Part shown: positions 12,401 through 24,588 of the stretch, in pieces
Numbering within the stretch: the stretch's first letter is position 1
How the letters are laid out: every line of letters starts with the position of its first letter
Origin: Apoda limacodes
Lineage: Eukaryota > Arthropoda > Insecta > Lepidoptera > Limacodidae
Length of the DNA stretch: 64,000 nt
Assembly (NCBI GenBank): GCA_946406115.1
Contig: OX291555.1
Coordinates: 12,976,001-13,040,000 of the forward strand
Direction: 5' to 3'
Notes under the pieces: model-generated
Told to the model about the DNA's origin: nothing
Seen by the model: the letters and a program-made list of their open reading frames with translations, nothing else
Database searches by the model: none
Position numbers and translations under genes: made by a program

Positions 12401-13048
12401 AAAATAGAAATAATGATTTGAAAAAAAAAAATAAGTTCCGCTTACAAACATTGCAAAAAGTTATAAGCAATTTACCGAAAAAAGAGGGGTTTGGTCCTTT
12501 ATAAATATCTCAAAAACAAATCAAGATTTTTTAAATCTAAAAAAGGTTCGAAAAGAAGACAAAATTTCCCAAAAAAAATTCTCAACTCTTGGAACTGTAG
12601 TTTATAATTTTCCCAGAGGAGTGAAAATACGGCTGAAAACCAGTACTCTGTCTTGGACAAACTCCACCCACCTCGGGCAAGCTAGTGTGATATAATAAGA
12701 TATGTAAAAAATAGTTTAAACTTATTAAATAATAACCATACTTATTTAAATAAAAATAATCTTTTCAAATTATTTCAAAACTTATCATTGAACGAACCTA
12801 CTCAAGGAACGTTCACGGGAAACTTATAAAAATTAGTAACGTATTGTATTACTATAAATAATATTTTTTAAATAGAAAGCAATAACCGTACCCTTGAAAA
12901 TAAATGAATACACACAAATTCCTGGCAACTTATGAGTTAACAATTTTGTATTATTTTGTGAAAAGGATTAAGTTTTAACAGATTTTGCCCTGCAGATTAG
13001 CAGGATAGACAATTTAAATCCGGTCACACTGAGTGGTTTACATTTTAG

Positions 13049-13265
13049 ATGCGTTCTGTTAATGGCATTGAGAGCTATGAAATCGCATAGGCATTGTAAT
13101 CTTTCTGTGCACTATATGCACACAAACAATATGGCTGTTCACTATTTGACAGCGCATCCGTTACTCTACCTCCCGAGCATGTGCAGCCAATTCGTTTAAT
13201 ACGTTCCGGAAGGGACGTCATGCATTCGTTATAAGTCAACAGAACGATCTAATGTGCGCATATAC
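13049..13265. mobile_element. Partial copy of the 1.4-kb-region MITE
   Basis: Begins GATGCGTTCTGTTAATGGCA, then GCATAGGCATTG and CCTCCCGAGCATGTGCAGCCA, matching 1446-1570 in order. Only one terminus is recognisable. Confidence 0.6.
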
Positions 13266-13759
13266 AGCACTGAGCGCATTCAATGCGTATAATGGTGACA
13301 TCCATATATAAGCTTCTTGTGGTATAATGCTTGTCAGCAAAAAGCCACTTTTCTTTGTTGTGGTTACTTTGGGATATCGTTCAGTGTTGCCAATATCGGC
13401 TATTTTTCGCTATTTAGGCTACGAACTACTAAGGACGAGAATCGACAATGAAAAAAAATTGAAAGACGACTTTCATCTATAAGGCTACTGGGACAAGGTT
13501 TTCAAATTTGCCAATTCACAAATATGCATAAAGTTATCAAAAAAAATCAACAACCATGCGCCATACAATAAAAATAAAAGATTGGTAATATTAAGAATAA
13601 GATTACTAGCGACCCTTTTTGCTATCTGTTAGTTTGTTTCAGGGAGTAACCTGAATTTGTCTTAGCTATGCAATAATGTGATAACTATGTATTTGACCTA
13701 CCGTTAGTTTTATTCCAACTCATTCTTGCTATTATTCAAATTAAATAATAATAATAAGC

Positions 13760-14060
13760 CCTTTTTATTCAAGCGAAAATACAATAAACATGTACAAGTT
13801 AATCTATGTAAATCTAGGTTATCTTCGGTTGTTTGCCATTTGGCAAAGGCCTCCTCCAACCTTTTCCACTCTACTCTATTCCTGGCTACACTGCTCCAGG
13901 TTATTCCCACCATGTTCCTCAAGTCATCTTCCCATCTTTTACATTGTTTTCCTCTCCTCCTTTTTTCTTCTCTGGGTACCATTGGGTAATACTTTTGCTC
14001 CACTTTTCTTTGCCTCTAATCATGTCTCCAGGCCACTTTTATTTCTCTCTTTTAATTTTT
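13760..14060 (-). pseudogene. C-terminal fragment of an RTE-like endonuclease/reverse transcriptase
   Basis: The minus-strand frame contains RRRGKQCKRWEDDLRNM, TWSSVARNRVEWKRLEEAF and AKWQT, the characteristic C-terminal block of insect RTE/BovB-type endonuclease-reverse transcriptases. Nothing of the RT core is present, so this is a 5'-truncated copy. Confidence 0.7.
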
Positions 14061-14766
14061 TTTGATGTCGTGAACCTTCGTATTTTTTCTAATTACTTGT
14101 ATTCTGAGGCGATCTGTTTTCTTTACCCCCAACATGCTTCTCTCCATTGAATGTTGGCATATAGCTAGTTTCTTACTGTTCTTCAGTGTTAGTGCCCCTG
14201 ATTATTCATATTATACAATCTAAATAGTTTGGGAAAATTCCAGCATTTCCTTTTACTTTTGCTTTGCACAACTTTTTAAGACGTGTTCATAGTTATTTTA
14301 AAGCCAAAGTTTCTGAGACAAAACGTGGTAAAACTGAACTATGTATCTAAATGCCACGTAGGCACTAAAGAACGTACAAGCTCGGACTTGTTGCCGGACT
14401 TCTATGTCTCTTCCGGGCCAAACTCGCGGCACGGGTAAACAGTAGCACGTAGCAAACTGCCTATTAAGGTTACATAGAAGATTTTAGTGTTCATTAAAGT
14501 AGGTATGTAAATAAATAAATTTGCTATAAAATAATATTGCTATAAATAAAATGAAAATGTAGTTTTAATCAATTTATTTATTTAGGCTACGGGAGCTGAA
14601 ATTGGGCTACATTAAGCTACCAGCTGTAAAAATGGCAACATCAATGCAAGGTTGTTGTTGGCAGGCAACACTGATGTTGTTTACAAAAACAAGCTGATGG
14701 GTTTGATAATTAAGTTTATTTGCTGGCACAAGACAAGTTCCCATCATTTTGTTAGGATATAAAACC

Positions 14767-17196
14767 ATGACAAATAACTTATATAAGGTTTTGACTGATG
14801 TATTGTTCAGTAAACAATCTATTTGCTGCTTATGTTTCAAACCTTTGGGAGAAGAAAGTGTTAGTTTGCAAGATGAAGTTTTACTGAATAGGGATTTAAG
14901 CTTCCTAAAAGTCTCTGAAATGTTGAATTTTGTAATTGGAACTGAGGTAAACTATGTACTTTTAAAAATTTTAGTTACTTTTGCTAATTCCATGGATAGT
15001 AGATATAATATACAGGGTTAACTTTTTTTGCTCGATTTCAACACTATTTTTTCCTATGGCTTTATAAGCTGTTTTCTGGCTCCCAAATTTTGCAAATTTG
15101 GCAATTGTGTGATACTGACAGCAGGATAGCCAATAGACTTTTAACAAAATAAGAGAGAGCACAAAACACATTGCAATTGCAATAGATTGCAAAAATCACA
15201 CACTAGGTTACCCTTTTCTGCATATTTCAAAAGAAAAGTACATTCCTTTTGAAAAATGTAGCTCCGTATCTATACCAAGGTTTAGCACTATTTACCGTTA
15301 CAGATAAGCCATATTAATACTCATAACAAGGTTTTATATATAACACTTGATGCTGGTTTTAAACTGATTTCAATCTTATTATTCTCTATTTTCTCTAATT
15401 CCCAGTTTTTGCACTTACCTGTAAAATTAGTCAAATTTACTTGTGTGGTGTTGTTTGCTAAGCAACAATATGTCTAACAAATGTTTTTGATTTATGTTGT
15501 TGCAGTTTTTGGGTATGAAATAGGGTAGCTATTAAACTTTCAAGAACTGTAAATAAGTCACTCTACTTTGGCCATATATATTAAACATCATATTACTTCT
15601 AGAAAAAAACAATGTAACATGACACATTAATAATTGACCATCATCATAACACATTTAATATTTGTGATGAAATTAGTTTAAGTAACTCTGGCAAAGATTA
15701 TTTTCCTACACCAGTTTTGTTGAAACCTGGGGTTAATTCTAGACTAGTTAGTATTTTAACTATACTCAAACTCATTTAATGGTCTGCATTCAAGAATATT
15801 CACATAAAATATCTATCCAAAATTGTACTGGTTTAAAAGAGGAAAATAAATATATTGAGCAGTTTTAATTTTATTTCAGACCTTCAACATTTTTGAAATG
15901 GCCGAAGCAATATGTGGACACTGTGCTGCTTCCGCTATCAAACATTACAAATTTATTCAAATGTGCAAAGGGAATACTATAAAATTATACAATAGTATTC
16001 TAGGCCTGTGTACTTCCTTTGAGAGCACTCTTGATGAACTCCCATTTGTTAAATCGTTGATTGTGTCTTTGAATACAAACAATTTTACAACTAAAAAGCA
16101 CTATGACTGCAAACAATTGCTCTCAAAACAAGATGTTTATAAGACCTTTCAAGCTTGCAGTCGAAAAAAATATATAAAGAGAAATAACAGTAAAAACTTA
16201 AAAAAAAAACAGGTCTTAGCTGTAGATTTTTTTTCTGAATTGAACTATCAAGATGATGATGATGATATTAATGCTTTGCTTGATATAACACCAGTAAAAC
16301 TAAAAAAAAATCGTTGTGAACCTGTAGATATACCATTAAAGGACGTTTTATATGATGTGAATGATCCTCGCAACTTTAAATGTAAAGTATGCCTTATAAC
16401 TCGTCCATCATTGTCTCATTTAAAGCAACATTATGTTAGGTTTCATGCTCCCAAGATTTATAAATGTCCAGATTGCCCCAGGAAGTATGGTTCACCAGCT
16501 ATTCTTAACCAACATAGGCATGGTAACCATTTAAATATAATCTGTAGTCAGTGTGGCAAAAAATTTCACACTCGCACTAATCTCAAGGCACATGAAATGA
16601 CACATGGGCAACCATATATGTGCTCAAAATGTGGCAGAGCTTGTAAAAATATGATCGCTTACAAAAATCATATCAAAAACAAGAGGTGTGGAGTTAAAAT
16701 TAGAAGATCCAATACAGAAGCAACATTTGCTTGTGATAAATGTGACAAGAAGTACACTCACAAAGCTTCCTTGAGAGTGCATTGCAAGTTTGCTCATGGT
16801 GATGGCAAGTCCCATGTGTGCACGTGGTGTAACAAAAAGTTTGATGCACCAAGTCGGCTCAAAGCGCACATAGTAAAACATACAAAAGAGAAAAACTTTA
16901 TTTGCGACTTGTGTGATGGAAAATTTGTGACAAAAGAGTCTTTAGTTTATCACCGGCGAATTCACACTGGGGAAAAGCCATATGAATGTAAATATTGTGA
17001 GAAGACATTTTTGAATACTTCCCGCCGTGCCGAACACGTCCGGCGCAGACATCAAGAGCCAAGTCTGGAGTGTGGTCTGTGTCCACGGAAATTTAAAACA
17101 AAATCTTGCTTGATGCGACATAAAAACCGGCATTTCAATCCTAGCAGCAAGTTGCACTACACTAGTCACGAGGGAGAAGATTCCGGTTTCAACTAA
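14767..17196 (+). CDS. ZAD and nine-finger C2H2 zinc-finger protein (498 aa, 2 exons)
   Basis: Exon 1 is 14767-14946 (GAG then GTAAAC); exon 2 is 15880-17196 (TTATTTCAG acceptor, TAA stop). The junction is phase 0. The first two Cys of a ZAD domain lie in exon 1 (CCLC, C20/C23) and the second pair in exon 2 (CGHC, C72/C75), so the intron splits the ZAD as in many insect genes of this class. ZADs mediate dimerisation; tandem C2H2 fingers bind DNA in the nucleus. After a Lys-rich linker with an acidic patch come nine fingers in the C-terminal half, with a TGEKPY linker between fingers 7 and 8. Finger 4 (CSKCGRACKN..NHIKNKRC) ends in Cys instead of His. ATG at 14767 has A at -3. Exact target and orthologue are not recognisable; the closest relative in the window is the minus-strand gene at 20888-22691. 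Confidence 0.93.
15060..15190. repeat. Short dispersed repeat, copy 2, in zinc-finger intron 1
   Basis: Matches 2085-2190 (GACAGCAGGATAGC, ATTGCAATTGCAAT). It sits in the 933-bp intron of the plus-strand ZAD gene without disturbing the splice sites. Confidence 0.45.
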
Positions 17197-17199
17197 TGT

Positions 17200-18055
17200 A
17201 TCTGTAAATCATGGATTCCATCCAAATACATTTATCTCACTGAGTTTTTTAATTTTATACTAGCCTTTGCCCTTTGCATTTTATACAGCGACTTATCAAT
17301 TACAAAGTGTTTACTGAATTTTAATTTTTGAAGAGCTATGGCAGGTTTGTGCAGAGCGTAATGTTCAATCAACGAGCCCTCAGTCGACGCACAGGCATGG
17401 TGGTTAGTGGGTTACCGCACGTTTTCTAAAGTTTATGTATTTAGATGCTAGAAATGCTTTTTAAAAGTTTAGTTAGAAAAGTTAAGGTATGTAATATCAA
17501 TTAATAGAAGACGATCTAAGAAATAATGACCACGCAAGTGATTTTTATCAAATCATTAGGTACTAATTAAATTTTATTTTTAAACCTACACAAATCAGTC
17601 CCAGTGCCTGTCTAGTCACAATAATTATTGATATTGTTTTGTACTTTAAATCACATAGGTCTTGTTTGAGACTGCACAGAAACTGAATTTTGTTTAAGTA
17701 AAGTATTTGACCTTCATCATGTTATTTTTCAAAATAATTTCAGTCTAGGTACGTGATCATCATAGATTTTTTACACTAGGGGCCTCATAGTGATCAATTG
17801 GCTGCTACTTTTGTTAAAACTTATGTTGTATAAATATATATAAGTATGGCTTTATATGGACTCAGCGCTGCTATCACTGGATACCAGCTTGCAGAACAAG
17901 TTCCGAATGGTCATGTGAAGACAAACTTGTCATCCGTCCCGCGCCGCGCACCCCGCACATCACTATGGCTTGGCTCTGTCTAGACGCCGCGATGGGCGAC
18001 AGTATGAAAGAAATTAGTGAGTCGCTGCTCATAGCTTGATTTTTAATCGGGCAAT
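17200..18055. other. 3' flank of the zinc-finger gene, no gene seen
   Basis: No canonical AATAAA was noticed close to the stop, so the polyadenylation site is not assigned. A short GC-rich patch at 17930-18000 has no recognisable content. Confidence 0.4.
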
Positions 18056-18059
18056 CCAA

Positions 18060-18320
18060 GAATTATAAGTGTACTAGCTTTTGCCCGCGGTACCACCCGT
18101 CCTAAATTCGGTTATCGATGTAGGATTTCAACGGCAACACATCAATTATAGATAAAAAAACCGACTCACACTTGACGTTTTCATTACTATGTCCTTTTCC
18201 GGGACTCAAACTACCTCCATGCCAAATTTCATCTTAATCGGTAAAGTGGTTTAAGAATCAAGAGGTGACAGACAGATAGTCACTTTTGCATTTATAATGT
18301 TATTATTAGTATGGATTATA
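18060..18320 (+). repeat. RTE-like/SINE 3' tail, copy 1
   Basis: Opens CTAGCTTTTGCCCGCGG and ends GCATTTATAATGTTATTATTAGTATGGAT, with GACTCAAACTACCTCCATGCCAAATTTCATCTTAATCGG between. This structure is the common lepidopteran RTE-type 3' end. A second copy is at 32940-33176. Confidence 0.7.
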
Positions 18321-18473
18321 TGGTAGCGGGTATTCGTCGGCGTACAGTTTATACAAAATCAATACATAAAGTTATCCACCACTTAAAAAACAATGCGCGG
18401 CTATAGGCTGTATTCTAAGGAATTACTTTTTACTCTTTTGCCGCTTGCTTTTGGCAGGGTCACTGTGTAGGTT

Positions 18474-18607
18474 TAGGGTCCGCTCATACCGAGACGCGAC
18501 GCGACGCAACGCGAAGAGGCTTGAAGAGGCACCGTGCGAGGTTGGAATGCGCCGCGCGGCGCATCCTCAAGCCGCTTCATGTCGCATCGCGTCTCGGTAT
18601 GACTCAG
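18474..18607. mobile_element. GC-rich MITE with CTCATACCGAGACGCGACGCGACG termini
   Basis: The left end GCTCATACCGAGACGCGACG is mirrored at the right end by CGCATCGCGTCTCGGTATGA. The core contains GCCGCGCGGCGCATCC, which recurs at 27280-27297 in a related element. Confidence 0.65.
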
Positions 18608-19414
18608 AGGTGATTTCTCTGAAGCATGCTTAAATTGTGGAATTAATGAATTCCCTGATGAGGTTTTCCCTTGGGACCCACAGTATGGAGTTTTTAAAAA
18701 AAGTTATTAGATTTTCAATGTGGTCGGCTACACGCGTGTTATGGTCCTAGTGTTACAAGCGTCCATAGGTGACTGTGAACGCTCAACATCAGGTTAGCTG
18801 TTAGTGGCAGTATAAAAAAAAACTTAAATTTCAATAAGCATAAGTATTTACATTTAATTACAATTGTAATATTTTATTTACTTATTTACATCAAAATCGC
18901 ATACCTACAAAAACCAAAATATATACAGTATTCCTTTATTTTAATAATAATTCCAAATAAGAAATCGATGATAATTATGATGGATTTATTTTAATAAACT
19001 CAAAAATATAAACTTTTTTTACATTATTAAGAAAAATTAAATACAGCCGACTGCCGATCATGAAAGAGTACTGTTTAAAACCTTTTTTAACCTGACGAAG
19101 AAAGGAGCTTCTGAATTTGTACCTAGATATATTTTTTTATGTACTATATAACATATGGCATATTTTTACAGAGCAGTCTGATTTTGACGATTCAAATCTC
19201 ACTATAACTCAATGGAGATCGGGACGATGTGATAATGGAGACTTTAGGCAGATTCTTTTAAGACTGTGTTTGTTTCAGAATCAAAAGTGTCGACGTTTAA
19301 TACTTTTCACACTTTTGAGAACACCAGTTTTGCCACCGACACCTGTTGTTAGTGTCACAGACTAGTATTGTGCCTAAGTTAGTGTAGCTTTGAAAAGTTA
19401 CGACGTTACTGAAA

Positions 19415-19830
19415 GGCTCTCTACACTCGCGCGCGATTCACAGCGTGACATTTCCACAGAAGGTTCGCGCTTGGTTCACAGTACAATTCGCGCGCTTGAG
19501 AAAGATGGACGGCGAAGTTGCTGCTGCGCTTTACTTAGCGCTTTGGCGGTTTAAAAATATAAAAATATCTTGTTTCAGTTGATTTGTCCATGCACGGCCC
19601 TTTTAAGCACATTTAAATCGTTAACAATAAAAATACAGATAACCGTCCGCGGCACTTATCGGCAGTTGAACCGCATGCGAATGTGAAGCCTCACGCCAAG
19701 TTGCTTTGTCGCGGGATAAGATACCGACAACCACCGGGAACGAGACGCGAAAAAAAGGGAAATCGGATCCACACTCATGCTTCGCGGGTAGTTTGCGCCG
19801 CGTGAACCACGCGCGAGTGTTGAGAGACTT
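19415..19830. mobile_element. ~416-bp inverted-repeat element, possibly PIF/Harbinger-derived
   Basis: The left end CTCTCTACACTCGCGCGCGATTCAC is mirrored by the right end GTGAACCACGCGCGAGTGTTGAGAGAC. An internal ATG at 19505 opens a short frame (MDGEVAAALYLALW) resembling the start of a Harbinger nuclease, but it stops soon after. A third related terminus (CCTCTTCACACTCACGCGC) lies at 19857. The Harbinger assignment is inference. Confidence 0.45.
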
Positions 19831-19879
19831 TAACAAAATTATTGCTTACAAAAAGCCTCTTCACACTCACGCGCTAAGC

Positions 19880-20880
19880 ATGAGTGTCGATCCGTTTCTG
19901 TTTTATTCATACTTTATTATTTGGGGTTTTATTTTTTAGGGGCAAATGTGACAAACATATATGATGATATATACAGATGATGAAAAACTTTATATTATTT
20001 ACACTAATGTTAAACGAAAGGTTGACAGATAGGTTACATAATAAACGAAAATTTTCAGGCCTGCCTACTAATGACTAAATACAAAAATTTAAAAAGAAAC
20101 ACTTTTACACAAAAAATCTAACCGACGAACAAACTAAAAAATAAAATAAACCCTTTTAGTCCAACTAAACTCCTACTCGAATGACAGTAACGAATTTGAG
20201 TCGGTGCCTAACAATGAATAATTTATAAAGATTACTTACCTTTCAAATAAATACATAGGTACTTAATTCAAATTCGGTTTAACAGCGTAATACGCCGACT
20301 CAAAATAAGATACGAATATTCGTTAAGGAGCTTAGTTAACTGATTCGTTAATTTAACGAATCGTGTCATCTGCAGGCTACTACTAGTAATGCATTACCTA
20401 AAATAATGATATGCATATAAATAACCAAAGGTAGAAATTGCAATATTAGTACTATTTTTTACATAATATTATATACAATTCACACATTTTAACAAAACTC
20501 CATGATTAGAGCTACGTAACAAAAAACTTGAGTGCGTTTGACTTGATTAGTGCAGCTACATCTCAAGCTTTTTGTTAGGGTTTAAAGCGCCTATGCTTTT
20601 ACCAGTTATAAACTTAAAGCACTTAGAAATTTCAATATTTTTAACTAACACATTTAAAAAAAGAGTGAAAAGGAGAGCTTAGGAATTTCTTTTATCAAAC
20701 AAAAGTTCAATAATCATGTTCACATTTGTCAGGGTTTGATCCATATCCTAAAGAACACAGTCATAAAATTTCAGTGATATCTTCTGAGCGCATCCTTGCC
20801 AAAAATGTAATTTAGGTAATTACAGCCTCTTAATAAAGGGTAATTCATATTATTTTAATATGAAATAATCTATGGATTTG
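19880..20880. other. Convergent intergenic region between the two zinc-finger genes
   Basis: No coding sequence seen. A small perfect palindrome GATTCGTTAA-T-TTAACGAATC occurs at about 20342-20362. Otherwise AT-rich and unremarkable. Confidence 0.4.
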
Positions 20881-20887
20881 GGGATTT

Positions 20888-22691
20888 TTATGTTTCATAG
20901 ATTTCTATATTATTGTAAACGGTTTCATTTAAGTCTATTATAGGAGCATTAGGAATAAAAAGTTTGCTATGTGGGTTGTAGTGTCTCTCTGTATGTTTTT
21001 TCAACTGAGAGCTTGTCACAAATTTTGTATGACAAACTTCACACTCTTTTGATGGAGCAAAGTGTTTTCTTCGTTTGTGCTCCATCCTTCTTGATGCAGA
21101 TAAGAAGCTCTCATTGCACAAGTCACAGGGAAAAGGCCTCTCACCTGTATGAAGCCTAGTATGATACACTAATGCTGCTTGTGATACAAATTTTCCATTG
21201 CACTGCAAACAATGAAAATTTCTTTCCCGTGTATGTTTAACAATATGGTTATTTAATTTGCTTTTAACATCAAATCTTTTTCCACACCAATTGCAGTGAA
21301 GGACTTTTCCAAAGCCATGGTCAATTTTTAAATGGGCACGTATACTGAATTTACGTGCATAACCCTTTTTACAAATATCACAAAAGAAGTTATGCTGCTT
21401 CATGTTATTATTACCACACATTTTTAAATGAAATTTAAATGTTTGTTTGTGACGGAGAATTTTGTTACACAGTGGACATTTGTTAGCATCATGTTTATCC
21501 AAATGTGATCTTAAAGCTATCTTTGAAGGAAACAGTGAGTTACACAGTTTGCAAGTCATAGGAGTGTGATTAGTTTTTATGTGCATCACCAACATTCTTT
21601 CAGTACCAAACATTTCAGAACATTTTGAGCATTGAATAGTTTTTGGATAGTGCATTCTTTCAATATGTTCCTGTAATCCTGCATTTTTTCTAAATACCTT
21701 TGTACAATCCTTACATGGGTATTTCATTGTTTCAATGCAATTTTTATGAACTCTCTTAATATGTCTCTCCAATTTTATCCTTGAAGTGAATTTGTCTCCA
21801 CAATCATCACAGCAGATATTTATATGCTTTTTCCTTATCAGATACTTTTGTCTTGCTCGTAATACTAGTTTCATCTTTTTCAATGCAACAGCCTTAATTT
21901 TTGTCTTACACTTTCTACGAGTGCTATATGTTACTAAATTCTCGTTTTCAATTACATAAAATACAGTCTGCTGGGATGGGGTCCCGCTATCAGTTTTGAT
22001 TAAGGCTCTATCAATTTTATTTATTAAATCATTCCATTTTTGTTCTGAAAACTGGTAGATTTTTTGAAATAGGTAGCTATTCACAACTAATGTTGCACAG
22101 TCTAAGCAGAGAACTTGGGGTAGCTCACTTTCTTTAGCCATCTGAAATTAAATAGTAATAAATAAATATTTTTGGACATTACACACAGCACTGTCTGGCC
22201 CCAAAGTAAGCAAACTTACAGGAGTTGTATTTATATTAATGTAACAGGAAATAATAAAAGCCAATAGGTAGTTCCTTTTTTTAACTTATGTTATTAGAAT
22301 ATAGGTAAGCCTTCTGTTTTAGACAAAAGATGTTTAGTAAATAAAGTAGCGGAATTCACACCATTTGGAGGTGACCTAATCCCCCTTAATAACTTGAGAT
22401 GCAGTAAAAATGGGGCGCAAGGGCAAAAGGCATGCTAAATACTGTAAAGTATTGCACCCATAATTTCTGACTAGCTGATTCTTACTACAATCATAATATA
22501 CTTACACCAAAATAGCTGAAAATCTCTAAAAAAGTAATAGTTTCATCTATATAAGGGCGTTGCATGTTGATGGAATCTTGAAGTGATAATTCTCTAGTTT
22601 CAGTGGAAGAAAAACATAACCTGCAAATATGGTCACTTTCCCCACATAAGAACTTAAGTGCTGGTAGATAAACATTGAAATTTAAATCCAT
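20888..22691 (-). CDS. ZAD and ten-finger C2H2 zinc-finger protein (479 aa, 2 exons)
   Basis: Exon 1 is 22691-22506 (GGT then GTAAGTA); exon 2 is 22141-20888 (AATTTCAG acceptor). Phase 0, with an in-frame TAA just upstream of the ATG. The ZAD Cys pairs are CRLC (C23/C26, exon 1) and CLDC (C74/C77, exon 2), so the intron splits the ZAD at the same place as in the gene at 14767-17196. A basic linker is followed by ten C2H2 units; the fifth (CPLCNKILRH..FHLKMC) is C2HC, like finger 4 of the paralogue. Shared blocks include NHIVKHT, LVYHxRxHTGE, the SRR-EH finger and the tail RHxNPxSKL. The two genes are convergent, 3.7 kb between stops, and most likely arose by local duplication with inversion. 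Probable nuclear DNA-binding regulator; target unknown. Confidence 0.93.
22160..22230 (-). repeat. SINE tail fragment in the minus-strand zinc-finger intron
   Basis: Contains the 3' tail of the SINE family seen whole at 54740-54995 (TATTTTTGGACATTA, CTGTCTGGCCCCAAAGTAAGC, read on the plus strand). The head is missing. Confidence 0.6.
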
Positions 22692-22969
22692 CGTATAGAA
22701 ATTTTATTTCAGAAATAGCTAACAAAAACTTTGTAATCATAGATATGTATGTAATTTGTATCCTTGAACTTGATAATAATAAGCACAGACTATTAACACT
22801 ACGGTCCAATTCACTTTTACTCTCTGCCGAGTGATTCCCTGTATATATTCAGGAATCAGAATACCTTTTTGGAAACGGGTGAACGTTTTGTAATGGTAGT
22901 TTGACAGTTAATTTTACACCGTATCTATTGGAGCGAATAACACAAATTATACAGATTGCAAATAATTCT

Positions 22970-23215
22970 ACTAAGTTATGTTCCAAATCACGCCGAGTAA
23001 TTATCACCCGGTAAAGTTGAAAAATTAACCCGTTCTGGAACAAGGGTTTGACAGTTATTTTCACACTGACAGGAGTGATTTTCACCTCTTCTATGGCAGT
23101 GTAAAGAATTCAACTTGACAGTTGGAAAATTACTCTACCCCGGGCGTCCCAAAACCACTTTTTTAACTTCCTTGTTGCGATTTGGAACGCACCCTAGACA
23201 GTTGAAAAATTACCC
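22970..23215. mobile_element. MITE, copy 2 of the 8.1-kb family
   Basis: Nearly identical to 8075-8290. The left edge TGTTCCAAATCACGCC and right edge GCGATTTGGAACGCACCC form terminal inverted repeats. Confidence 0.65.
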
Positions 23216-23360
23216 TGCGTGGGCGTTCCTAGAACTCTATTTTATCTTCGACGTTGCGTTTTGGAACGAATCTAAAAATAAAAAAATAAATATAACTCGA
23301 TCGAGCACAAATAAATAATTTTATAAATAATAAGATTATATGATGGAAAATGGCTCGATT

Positions 23361-24588
23361 TGTCTTTTTTTTTCTTCTGAACTGACTACAGTTGGCTGAT
23401 GCAGCCATTACTGCTCCACCGGACTTTTATAGCGCCTAACGCACAGGGGGTAGTCTCGGCTTGGGATGTCGCTCTGTCAGTGCCAGAAGGTGTGTCAGCG
23501 CCAGGAAGGGAGTTCCCTGTTACGCGGTTGCGATTGCGAGTGAGTGGGGTCGAGAAGCACTCTTTGATACCTCGTGTATGAGATAGTTCGTGCGTTCGCC
23601 GACAAACCCGACTATTAGGGGAGGTTAAGACCCGCCTCGCGGCCTCCGGATAGCGAGATCGTCGTATGGGGCCGTTAGTACGTGCCAAGGCCACCTCACA
23701 ATTTTTTTCGACTGTGCCGTGGTCGGTCGGGGGGATGGTAGTTTGTGGATTGCACAATTAATCGGTTCGGGTGATTGGGTGGACGCTCTAAATATTGGAC
23801 TGCCAGGCCTCTAAAGTATTGGGGAAACGTGGGAGCACGGAGTCCCTGTGTAGGTCCGCATTCCGGACGAACCAGGGGGGTCCGGAAGCCGCTATGAGGA
23901 AGCGGTTTTGAAGGATCTGGAGTCTATGGAGGTTGCGTTTAGACAACGCATAGACGACACTAGAGTATGCTAGTATGGAGCGGATACAAGTGTCAGCTTA
24001 TTTCTAAGCGAAATCTTTTTTTACTTGCCTATCATGGGATATAGACGACCGAGGACAAAAGCGGCTCGGTCTCTTACTATTTTGGTGTGATCGCGGAAGT
24101 TCAGACGCCTATCCATGGTCACACCAAGATATTTGGCCTTACTTTGCCAAGGGATGGCACGGCCGAAGAGTGAAAGGGAAGATGGTCGCTGAGGATGGTC
24201 AACAATGAAGGGAACGGCAGAGCTTTTGTCGGGATACACTTCGATTCTCCATTTTCAAAACCATTCGCCTAGGGCGGTGATTGCGGATTGGAGTCTCTTA
24301 GTGATTCAACTCACTTGCTTGTCGGTGGTGTAAATAGCGGTATCGTCCGCGAAGAGGGCTAATTGGGTACCTATCGTTTTAGGGATGTCGTTGGTGTACA
24401 GAAGGTACAAGATATAGACGAGCGCGGACCCTTTCGGGTTCCTACTTGTACGGGACGAGGGGAAGAGAGGGGGCCTTCGACTCTATAGCGAAAGCTGCGG
24501 TTCGACAAATAGTCTCGTATGTTGAGTTGATATAGTTACAGTTAATAAATTAAACCTTTGTGCCACACTTTGCCGAAGGCTTTGGAGC
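23361..24588 (-). pseudogene. 3' part of a Jockey-clade non-LTR element: RT core to poly(A)
   Basis: Minus-strand blocks in order: AFGKVWHKGLIY (24590-24550), [14 protein letters not shown] (RT active site, near 24335), AIPWQSKAKYLGVTMDRRLNF and FVLGRLYPMIG (24239-24021), then a C-terminal region to about 23400 and an A-rich tail near 23373-23361. Several frameshifts and stops separate the blocks. It continues the element whose gag, endonuclease and RT N-terminus lie at 28399-30650; a 3.8-kb segment separates the two parts. Confidence 0.8.

Noticed and set aside
13726..14150. Plus-strand hydrophobic ORFs
   Set aside because: They are reverse shadows of the RTE-like C-terminal fragment on the minus strand.
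23386..23757. Minus-strand ORF of 123 codons as a host gene
   Set aside because: It lies between Jockey RT and the A-rich tail in the same orientation and is most simply the element's C-terminal region.
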